This document shows positions 33,801-45,800 of a stretch of DNA of 64,000 bases, in pieces. The stretch lies in assembly GCA_963377175.1 (NCBI GenBank), contig CAUJNA010001502.1:178501-242500 (forward strand), in the 5' to 3' direction. How positions within the stretch are numbered: position 1 is the first letter of the stretch; each line of letters starts with the position of its first letter. The notes below the pieces were generated by a model, which was not told the DNA's origin, ran no database searches, and saw only the letters and a program-made list of their open reading frames with translations. Origin of the DNA: Effrenium voratum. Taxonomy: Eukaryota; Sar; Dinophyceae; Suessiales; Symbiodiniaceae. A program made the translations under genes and the position numbers.

Positions 33801-36800
33801 GCCAGGCAGAGGCGCTTATTTGGGCCAAAACTTATCCACCAGAATGGGAACTCCTAAGTGCCCTAAGAAGGTTCTAATCACCTGCCATCCAATTGGTGGT
33901 TTGGAGCTTAAGGGTGGTTGCTGCCCTTCAGAATCAGGGTGGGGTTCAGTTTCCCTTGGAGCCCCAAAAAGGTAACCCTCAACAAAAGGCACACCGATTT
34001 GAGGCCGATGAACTTGCTTGGGCCTGGACTAGAGCGAGGATGCTGTGCCGCTTTGGGATTGGCTCAGGCTTGGTCAGGCGTTGGTATCCGGCGAAATGAT
34101 GGCATAGGGTTGAGGTTGAATTCGGGTTGGCTTGGGGGTGACTGAGTGGCTGTCGTACCACTAGTAGTTCCCCTAGTTAGCTGCAATACTGGCAACCGGA
34201 CCGTGCCTCGACCACGAGGCAGAATTCACCCCGCTCGATGAAGCCATTGCCGTCCTTGCTGACTGGCGGTCAAACTGAGGCTTTCAAAGCATCAAGCACC
34301 CATCCTGCACGGCCAAACAGGTATAAGCAACGTTCGTAGCACTACATGGCTGTGGGTCAAAACCAATGGGATCCCATTTTGGGGGATTGGTGCACCACCC
34401 ATTTTAGATTTTTTTCATGGGGATTGGGATGTTCACTGGGGGTACGGCCTTTGACCCATGGCCACATGGCCTTCAAAAAGTGCACAGGTCGGGAACTCAG
34501 GGAGTGAGAACGCGGGTCATTCAACAACCGCCCGAAGGCTGAGATTCCCTCCGGCACTGGTCCGTGCGCCGAACACTCTCATCAGCTTTCACCCGTAAAA
34601 TCTTTGGATTTCTCGCTTCCTGAGTGGACAGGCCAAGTCTATTTGTTTTTATTATTTTTTTATTTTTTTTACCAGGTCTTCCCAAAGCGTACAGAAACAA
34701 AAGTCTAGAAACTCAGGGGTTGAGCTTTGAACCAGTCAGCATCTGTGGGCAGCCGTTTTGTTGTGGCGGGGGCTCCCCAAAATTCCTGCCATACCCGGCT
34801 GCAAACGAGCACAATTGCATAATTGGAGGTGATACGCTGGATTGAGTGTTTCAGCTTAATGGGACGCCCTATGAATTCACCGGGGGTGTTAATTCGAAAT
34901 TCCTTTGAGCCGCGAGCCTGTGCGCTTCCCTGTAAGGGAAAGCGAGGAAAAGCCAAACCTGGACCTCAGGGCGGCCAGGACGGCAACAACTTGCCAGCTA
35001 GAAGCAGAATTAAAACTGAAAGACACAAACTAAGTCCACTAACGTCGTGCATACGAGAAAGGAGCGCATTCCGAGCGGATAAGTAGGATCTCCACCTCTG
35101 GATTCTAGATTCTACATGATGTTTTGTCTTAGAGCAGGAGCTACATCCATCGGATTAACCGTCTCTCACTGTGTTGTCGGGATCTCGTGTTCTCCACAAC
35201 TCGTGGCCAAGTGAGAAAACGTCACAAGACCACACAGGGTGCCTACTTGGGGAATCCTGAAGATAGGTGCTTTCGTTTGGGCTTGACTTGAAAACCTCCT
35301 CAAAAAGGCCAAGGAGGGTCGAGGGCTCCGAATTTGTGCCGACGCAGCTGAGCGTCTGCATCCAGCGCCGTGAAGGTGCGCCGTGCTTGGCGGCGATTAA
35401 AGGCCTCGGTACGCAAGCGGACCGAGAAGCTGCAAAAGAAAAACACCTGCAACACGCGTACTTTGTGGGCTGGGTGGGCTGGTGTTCATCCCGGCGGAAG
35501 CAACCCCTGGTGAAATACCTCCCTGCAATGCACCTGAATAATCGAGGCCAAACAAGCTCAGGGGTCTGGAAACAGAAAATACCATCCCCCCAGCACATGC
35601 TCCATGAATGCATCAGAATTGGAACGATGCGATTCTGAGCCAGGGGTGAAAGAACAAACTCAATTCCCTCGAAGGGTTGTGCGCCACACAGAATCCGTTG
35701 CACGAGGGGGGGATCCTATGAAACAGCCGGAGCCGGGCAAGTTCTAAAGGTATCACGTACATGAGAAAGCTTGGCTGATTCAAACGGCTGCAACCTGCCA
35801 GGTGTAAAATGCCCACTAGAAAGGCATCGCCCTTGCGTCCAAACATCCAACCCAAGCCGTCAACTGGGGCTAGGGGAGAGGTGATCTAGTGTCTCCATGG
35901 CAAAACTTACATGAACGAGGCAGACCGCCCGGATCAGAAAGGAGAGATCCTTTCAGTGTAGGTTGGGCCAATCCTTCCAATCCTTTCTTGGTTGAGCTTG
36001 GGGAACCCTTCCCAGGGTAATTAAAAAAAATGAAAAAAGGGCCGGAATCCACGGGCAACTGGGCAACGTGTTTCAGCATTTCTTGTACCAGAAGCCTTCC
36101 GGTTCACTTTCACTGAGTCCGGTCAAGTGCACTCCTCAAATTTACCGCTGGAAGTGCTGGGGGAAGTGACACCAAAACCCAACGACTCTTTAACCCCAAA
36201 CATGTATCCACTCTAAGAGTGGATACAGATTTCAATGCCAGGGCTTCGTGATTTTTTTTGGGTCAGAAATCGCTGAGAGGCGTAGTCCTTCTTGAAGACG
36301 AAGTGCAGGTAAGTCCTCGGGCAAACATCAACTTCATAACCCAAGTTCTACGCGCTGTTGTTTTCCTGGGGCGGAGAAGGGGGGGAAGGGGGGGGCCGGG
36401 TGGGTGAATTGGTGCTCTGAAAATGTCGACCCTTGGCTACTGATGGCAATGGAGCGAAACCAGCAATCCAAACTACAAAATAAGATGAGCCCGATCAGTG
36501 TAGAAATCGCATCCAAACCTTTTGGGCTATGACTAGACTGGGTCCGACAAGCTTAAGACAAGTTTGCAACCTGTGAAAACCTTTTTGCTGGTTGGTGAAA
36601 AGCAGACATGTCCAACCAACAAGGCCAAAAGGTCAGCTAACAGTGAATATTTCGATTTTTTGGCTGGTCGACAAAACACATGCCGCAAGCTTGAAGATCT
36701 ACGACAAAACAAGGATGTCCTGAACACTTTCCGATTGCTGCTAGATAACCGAGAGCCAGCGAGGCAATTGCGAACAGGGCAGGGGAACATGGGGGAGTGC

Positions 36801-39800
36801 TGCTGGCAAGGGGCCCTGGACAGCAGGCCTGAAATTAGGCGAACATTTGTCATGTGTTTGGCAGATGCAATTGTCTGACCCGAGCAAAATGGGTTGCAAG
36901 AGGGATTCATGCAGTCAAGCCAAAACCTGGTTCCCGGACTTAGCGTTATTCGGCTGTGTCCAAGATTTGCTTGAGGTTTTGCTCTGTAGGGTTCTGGGCG
37001 GTGTGCAGTTTTGCCCTTAGACAATTCGGTGTTAGCTCTAACTAGGGACCCTTCAATGGACATTATGTACAAAAAAAAAAACGAAACGCCCTGTGTTGAA
37101 GGGAGCCCTATTGACATTCAAAGCCCGAACTAGCTCAGCTCTTGCCCCCAGCACAAAAACATCTGTTTGATTCTTGCTGAGCCTTACACTGCAAAATGGG
37201 CATGTATCTGCGTGTTTGTGTGTGTGTGGGGGGTGGTGTATGTCAAATTCAAAGCCCAAACTGGCTCAACTGTTGCCTCTAGCCAAAATCATGCGTTTGA
37301 TTCTGGCCCATATTTAGTGAACGCCAAAATGCAAAGCATCAAATGTGTGCGTGTGTGGGGTGGTGCATGTGCTTCTGTGCTTGTGGGTGGGTATTTTGCG
37401 GTTACCCCATTTCAGGTCGGTCTTATCACTGAAACGGGCCACAGCCAAGGAGCTGGCAGTAGGCTGTAAAGAAGTCCACCCACCTGCAATGTGCCAGCGG
37501 GCCATGCTCCAATTACTCGCCTCCTCAGGGGGGATTGCCCCCCCCAAGTGTGACCCAAACGATAGTTTTTGTGTTGTATTTATTTACCACAGACATGCAA
37601 CTGCAAAGTGAGAAGCCAAAAGTTGGGTCATAGCACGTGAGTCTGGAAGTCCGGAAAACATGTTTGAAGTTCACAAGCTGTGGGCAAGAGTCAAAAGTCG
37701 TGGTCATGGTCTATTAGGAAAGCAACGTAAGAAGCCATGGCGAGCCTGAGTAAGCTCCAAGCAAAATAATGTGTTGACCGTTGAATATCTTTTTAAGCTC
37801 CTAACACACAGGTGATACCCAAAACACAAAGTTAAAGGCCGCAAAGACTTAACGAACGAAGGACACTTAGCCAATGTGTCCAAACAGAAAGTTGGGGACT
37901 GTCCCCAAAGGAGGTTCCTCTACAAATAGTGTTTTCTTTTGGGCTCCATGTCAATCTGCAAAGGGTATATAGGCAACGAATCACCTGGACGGGGTCGCTC
38001 ATGGCCAACTTGCTTCCTGAGTGGAATTGCTTTCCAAAGTCCCAACCGTTTCGTTTAACACCCAAATTCAGCGTTCCAAGCGTTTCGCAACCGTTGGACA
38101 TCTGCGCCCAACCCTGGGGTTGGTTCATATTTAGCCAACCTTACGCAGTAAAACCAAAAAATAGAAGGAGACATTGCTCCTTTCAGCTGTGGCTTCGTCA
38201 ATCGTGCAAAGCTGCAAAGCAAGCTGACCACCCAGCTTCCAACAAGCCCCCAAAAGCCAGTAACAAATCAAATTCAGCTTCCACTAATTGGCGGTTTGGC
38301 TTGGTGGTTTAGAGGTTAGGGGGAGGTTTGCTCTACCATCCAGAGGTTCAAATCCCCAAACCACCAAGCTGACAAACTCTTCGCCCAAGTGAAGCAAAAC
38401 TGTTGGGCGAAAGTAGATGGGTCGTTCCCCCGTTTTGGTTTGGGAATGCCGTTTACGGTACGCACATGCAGGGAATGGTTCTATATTCTCTCTCTCTCTC
38501 TCTCTCTTTCTTTTTCTCTCTCTATTTCTCTCTCTCTGCCTTCTAGTTGAACCTGCAATTGACTGTGTAGTCTCTGTTGCTTGAATTTCCGTAGCCAGTG
38601 AAATGGAACATGTCTACTGTGGGATACCCTGTGTTTCCCCTTCAATCAATCATCTCTTGACATTTGGCCCACAAAACGTTGCTTGACACTTAACAAAAAG
38701 GGACACATCGAGTTGCTTTGAGTTGAACGCTACATTCTGATCATTAAGGGCACAGTCCAAGCTTCTAGCGCTTGTCTTGCGCGACCGAGTCGGAGACTCG
38801 CGCCTCTCCTCCGTGACCACGTTGGCGGCGCTCAAGAGCTCGAAGGCTTGCTGGATGGACTCCGCTTTCCTCCGCCAGAGGGGTTAGCGGTTTGCAGCAA
38901 TTCAGATTAAGGTTGATATTTCGTGTACCCCAAAATGCAAATCGTTTTAGGAGGAGACCCCAGTTTCGTTGGGTGCAGGTCTCCGCGGGCCGGAGGGAGA
39001 AGCGGGCTTGAGCCGAGCTTTCCTCGCCGCAACTAGGTTGTAGTAACTTGATCCACTGAACCTGGCACCAACCAACCAGAAAGGGTCAGGTTGCAAGAAA
39101 ATGGGGGGGGGCCAGGGGGCGTAACTACCCTGCCGGAAAGGGCACATGTTGAATTCTACCCAATAGTGTCACTGGCGTCGAATGGGAGCAACCTTGAACA
39201 GGGAGGCTTCGAGAAGATGCAAACAGTTTGTTCTAGGAATGCTGAAAATCGGTTGGGCTTACTCATGTGAAGGGGCCAGGGTCGATCTTGACTCCTACAT
39301 ATATATATATATATATACATGGGTGTGGCTCAAAATTAAACAGGAGGGGTTACGCAGGTGTTGGTCCATGTTTCCACTTACCAGGGTTCCATTTTGGTAC
39401 CGGTTTTTTTAGCCACAGCCATTTCTACACGCAGTCTCCCAAAGAGATAAAAGGTTAAAGATCCAACCCTATAGGGGATGGGAGGAAACGCCGAAGGTGA
39501 AGCAACGGTCATCTTGCCACCAAATGCCCTCCCCAGCAATCATATTTGGGGTTGTCCTGAAACGGGGGAGCCACCCAAAATGCCAAGGGGTTTTCCTTTT
39601 AAAGCCGAGGCCGGGTCCCCCCGTTAAAACAAATAAATAAAAAATAAATGTGGCGAACCTTGAAATGCAAAACATACGTCAGGCGCCAGGTGAATGAGTG
39701 CTTGGCATTCTGGTTCTGCTTCTTCAGTCAACCTGAGTATAGAAAACGATATCAACGGAGAGCTGAGTTCCATAACCCTTTAGGGGTAATCTAGCAATTC

Positions 39801-42800
39801 AGGGTGATCCTTTTGAAGGTAAACTGATGTATCCATGAACGAGGCGTCAGTGGATGGTTCGGGTAACAAACAATTGATGCAAACCTTGCTAGTCAAAGGA
39901 ACCCCGGAAAAAAAAAAAAAAAAAACAAAAAAAAAAAAAAAAAAAAAAACTTACCAAAAGGGAGCCACCCGGTCCTTCGGAGTAATCCGAAGTCAACATG
40001 TCTTTTCGCCCGAGGCACTGCTCGAAGTACTTCTTGAGCTGTGCCTTCAGCTGCTCCTACGGGCAGCTTCATGTTGACCCCATATTTATAACCCCCATAT
40101 ATGGAGATGTCCCTGGGTTTAGTGGGGAATCATCACTTTTGAAGGGGCCCCATATTGATAATCCGGGTTGATTCAATTTGGGGTCAACGGTAAGGGACAC
40201 CGCTGGGATTTTCCTTTGGCTGAAGGTTTTCTGCAAAGTGGCATTCACGAAACCACAAACTCGACTTTTCAAGGATTGAAGAGACCGTTGAAGTTGGTTT
40301 TTCACAAAAAACATAACTCAGGTGGTTGAAACCCTATCACAAACATGGAGGTGCACAGTTGCCCCCGCTTTCAGAGGTGCTGCAGTCTTTTGATTGGCGA
40401 CCTATTTGCGAGCTTGTGAAAGGATCCCCGGAGGGAGGCTACCTTTGCCTCTGCAAGCCATCGGAACCCGCTTCGCCAACTGGGCCGAAGAACTGGTGAA
40501 GGCTGCCTGTAAGGATGGGTCCAGCTCAAAGGGGTGGCTGGATCTCTCCCACGCAGTGGACTTATCATGAAGTAACAATTGACAAGTCCTTCTGTGCCCC
40601 CTGATATCACCTGAAGGGGAACTCACCACAAGAAGCTGTTTCAGCTACACCTCAAAAAAGCATCCGCTCAACACGTCGATCGCCTGAGCTGACAGCTAGC
40701 AACCTTGTCGAACCCATTGATGAGCGCCCTCGACTTACACCCGAGGCTGAAGGGACATAGTACTCTTAAAGCGGGCCGAGCCTATGGGTGCTATGGCAAC
40801 ATGGGTCAGGGCCTACATGGGTCAGCTCCAAGTGAGATATACATTGAAGATGCCCATGCTACAAAATGTCGACTAGAAAAAACTAGTCCGCACCAAACTG
40901 CAATTATGCCTCCCAACCCTGCCACAGGACCATGCATGCCTAAGGTCAAGGGAAGCTAGGGCACTTGCACCACACAGGCGTACCCCAGTATAGTATAAAA
41001 GGAGTATGTGGCTGGGGCACAGCAACCTTCGGGGAAAGGCAAGTGCCAGCTTCCGTTGAAATTTGGAATCTGGTCCTTGTAAGCGTTGTACACTGACGCA
41101 AGCAAGATGTTGTTCAGCAGGTAGAGGCATACCACCAAATACCTCGTGGGATGGGAATGATGGTGGAACAACCTTTTCCGCGATAGGAATAGTAGGATTC
41201 CCATCCCAAAGGCTACTCTATCATTTCGAAAGGGCTTTGCTTGGTATCACAAAAACGTGGCAACCCAAAGCCAACAGTTTTCTGGCCGTGCGCGGCCAGA
41301 CTTTGGAGCAGAAAGTCGATTCCACCTACCAACCGAAGAGCTAAATATCTGCAGCCAAACCGAGGAATGTGGGTATCAAATCAGTCTCAATCAGAAACCT
41401 GGTGTTAAAGATCGTGCCCAAACAAACGAGACAATACAACAACAAAACTACAAAGGTCGCCGCTCCCAACTCTGGTTGTGACTGTACGTTTAGTCCCTTA
41501 GAATGTCCATGCGGAAGCAGAAATAGGATCCCCGCATAAACATGGGGTTTTCCTAGGACAATCAAAAACGATGCGCAAGCAGGAAGTGGTATTCATGAGA
41601 GCGATCCTGATGTTCCAGGCTTGACTTGGTGAAAGGAACTGATCATAAATCGAAAACCTGTTGGCAGCCTTGACTCAACTTGGATGTTCAACCAACTTGG
41701 CAAGTAGGTTACACCTTATCATGATTCTGACTTGGGTGGCTGGGGTTGGTCCCCTTGTAACCATGGTTGGAACCTACTTACTAAGTATATGAGGATTGTC
41801 CAAATTTGCCCGTTTTGGACCTTTTCTGACTCCTCCTTTACTCAATCTCTCCCGCAGGAGCCTGCCTACCGGTGAGCATGTCAACCTGAACGGATCTCTC
41901 CCACTTCTCGGCGAAACCCCGGTTGGCAGTGGGCAACTCCTGCGAGGACAATAGGACGCTAGAGTCAGATTGTGAGCTGCAAGTACACCCCTTTCGTCAA
42001 TACCAAGATGCAAAAAGAAGAAGAAAAAGGACTCGCGCTCATCGCTGTAGGACGGCATCATCACATCCGGGAAGTTTGCCGTGGTGAAAAGTATCCACCT
42101 GAGCTGAAGATGCACACAAGCTCGCACCAAAAACAACCCTTAGCGCGGATACAACCACACGCCGTGCCACTTAAAGAACCATCCTTGTACCATCATGGAA
42201 AACACCACTACGCCAAAAACAAGTTCAAATTATGGTCTATGTCTAGTCTACCCCAACATACTAAGCAAAAAAGAAGGCCTCAGTTTTGCCCAACCAACTG
42301 AGCAACCGATTCCGCCGGCACAAGATCTCCCGGGAATAGCCCGCATTGTGTTTGCAACCGGTGGCCTTGGTACATTGTTTGCGCTTAACCATTTTCTATC
42401 TTGAGTGCATTGGTGCGGAAAAGTCTGACACAATAAGTTGGCTGCTATTCACCCCTCTGCAACAAGTGTTTAAATGTTTGTGGGTTCAGAGGCAAACCCC
42501 CCGCTGCTTCCAAAAAGACTAAAGTCCAAAGATCCGCCCTCTGAGGCGACTGGAAGCACCAACCTGTGAGATTGGGAGGTGCAACCGTGTCAGCTTCAGC
42601 CTGAGTACTTTTTTAACCCTTGGCATGTTAGTAAGCAGTTTCGCAGCCTCACACGGGCAGAAAAAGAATCTACCAAAAAATGCGTGCGCGGCAATGATCA
42701 TAGGAGCCGAGCCCTCGCCTGACCCTGACCTCGCCCTGCTGCCCCAAAACAAGACCCTTGTTTGGATGAAATTGGGGCCAGGGGTTTTGCCAGGGCTTTG

Positions 42801-45800
42801 CATCCTATGAAGAAACCCCAATCCAGAAAGTGGACCAGCATCCTCTTGAAAATGCAACCTCTCCACTTTCATGACGGTTGAAAAGTAATCGGTTGGGTTG
42901 CAGCTGCCGAAGACTTGGCACTTCGACCCTCTGGTTGCCCTGGAAATGAAAATTGGTTTATGTTTTTTGGTTTTAAGGGCCAGTTCCATTTTGTGGGGGA
43001 TCTAAGCAGTAGCACTTGTTGAACTTTCTGTGTGCCACTCTAATTGGTCTGCCCCCTTTTGAATTCCCTTTAAAGAGCGGCTGTCTGTGGTTCCATACGT
43101 TCGAAAGTTTGCTCATATCATGCCAGTCAGGACAACTTGAACAGTTAGAGGGCTTCTGCTAAGGATGGATAGAGTACAACTTAACTGGACATGCGCCCCT
43201 AGGAAACCATCATGAGATTCTTGAACCCTTCTAGGGGGAGGGGAATCGGGGGTCCCCAATTCCATTTGTCTAGTCTTCCCCACAGACGCGACAATGGAAC
43301 CATAAATGGAGATCTCCAGAGATCACCCCCTCACCCAATTCCATTTTTAGGGGACCTGGTGAGTCCTTTTGTTCCTCGCGAATCCGAGGCGCAGGGAGGC
43401 GAGTGCGTCGGGCCAATCTTTGAAATGCTCCAGGCCTCGACAGGGCCCCGCGCCCCAACGGGGGGCATGGCATCGGATGGGCCGTGTGGGGTGGGTATAA
43501 TGTGTATGCCTAGGAGAAGCCCCCGATTCAAGCCGTAAGTGAAGTGTTTGCCACCACTCTAGCTTCTCTTGCATCGAAGCAGAACCTAAGACTCATACAT
43601 GGATGCCAAGTTGGTTGATCCACGCTGAACGCCTGGCATTGCATGCCTCTGCCAAAGACACTGCAAGGGGGGTGTGCTTGATGAACACGCACCCTCCCCA
43701 TACCCCGAAGGGCTCGATGCCGATGCCTTCATCACTTCTTGCGAAGACCACGATGGCCATCCACATGAAGAAGAGCACGCACACCTCGCAATTTGGGGGA
43801 CCCGTCACCGTCTGGTGGGGTCCAATGCAAGGTGAAACCATTTGCTAGGACACATGTTGGATCACCCAAACAATGTCAGGTGCTGGTCCAAACTCCTGCG
43901 GGCTATGGCCATGATCGCCTTAGAAAAGAAATCCACCATGATGGTTGTGTAGGTTCCCTGCTAAAAAGCTTGATGCCCATCTCTAGCACAATTATATGGT
44001 CTTTCTGACCCTGCTACAAACCAGTTTGTTTCTCAGAATGTTAACTCAAGAATATGTTTGTCGGTTGCATTTGGTCAAATAAACCAACAATGCTGTTTGC
44101 GGCCTTTGGGCACTTGATCCCTTACCATGGTGCACGTTTGGATGTCTCTGGCCGCGCCTTGGTGGCTTAAGCCGGCACTCGGCAAGTGGGCAAACAACAG
44201 AAACAAAGAAAACACCGCATCAAATCATCAATGTGGCGCTGTTCCACCCCGCGTGGGCTTGCCCCAGGTTGCGCAATCCAATGTCTTTGCCCAAACACGC
44301 ACGGGCGCTGGTTCCCTAAAAGAAGCAAGTATAAACATGACAATTCATTTCGCCAAGGACAAATCAAACCACATATGAACGGCCGTGCGGATGCGGGAAG
44401 AAATAGCGACCTAGCATAACAACACCTGCTCAGTTGATCCATAAAAGGTGTCCTAGTTAAGATTTACGAGGGGAGCCTCCACATGCGGATGCGTTTGGGG
44501 AGATACACCTCCAATTTGCCCACCAGGTTGGAACAAATCCGGGCTGAACATTCACTTCCACTGCGTCAAAGCAATCAAACCCTGAAAGTCGAATTCGGCT
44601 TTGCTTCTGTGTTCCTTTATTAAACCACGATCAAAGAAGCAGGGGGACCCTCCCAACACACGCAAACACAAACACATACACAATACATGTACAAATTTAC
44701 ATTCACAACAAATGCATTATGTATATGCCTATATATACAGATATAGACATGTATCCATTCAAACGCACACCCTCACGTATTTATATATATATATATATAA
44801 ATAGATTTATACACCTGCCTGTTTGGCCAAACTGCGGAGTTTAGTGCCGTTTCAACAAATTTCAGCCGTTTCAGCCAAAACTTGCCGTTTCCCCCCAAAC
44901 CTTGCCTACTGCCCAGCGCCACAGTGCAAGACCGCGGCTGCAAACGTTGATCCACCCCCTCAAGCTCAATTTGGGCCACGCCTTAGCCCTGCAATGGACA
45001 GCCTATTCCAAGAAATGGCCTGTGTGGACAGAAAACACTACAAAAGTTTTGAGCTCTGTGATTGCACTTCATTCCAATCAGGTCAACAAAATCCATTGAG
45101 ATGATCATCACATGTTGGTCTTTGCAGGTGAGGGCCGGCTTCAGCAGGATGTCGGGACGTGTTTGGGCGCATCCTTTGAGTTGTTTAGAAGGAGCTGCTC
45201 GGAAGCTGGTGTGATTGCACCCCGCGCCAGCGATTCGAAGGTCACTTTGGCAGTGGTAAACTAATCGCGCTGATGCGGCCCGTTGGAGGCACAGCCACAC
45301 GTCAGGTTTGGCACTGGGGGCTCCGGCACAGGGTGACCTTCCATCTCGCGTTGCTTCCGCCGGGCGGTCCATGATTTTTGTTGGCTCCCCTCCATTTCGC
45401 GCGCCAAGGTGAAAGGGTGTGCGCATATGCTTATACGCGCGTAACTGGCGCTCGCCAGTGGATGCTGTGGGTGCGATTTGGTGGAGACACAATTTCAATT
45501 GCTCAACTCGGGCTTGTTGCGTTTGAGGAGGTGGGCATTGAGCCTGCAAATGGGGGAGAAGCAAGGGGGGTGGGTTTGCGGGCTAGCCAGTGCAATCGAG
45601 AGAGAGAGAGAGAGAGGTCAGGCCTATCAAGTGTGTTTTTAGCGCGCCTCCCTTTTTTGGGGGAAAGTTGCGGGCGTGGTTGACAGCGGGTTTCTCCGTC
45701 TGGCGCAGTGGGCTGAAGGTGACAAACGCGATCCTTTCTTGGAGGGATGTGGAAGAACTGCAATCTTTTCATGACAGTTGTCCAAATTGAACATGAGACT

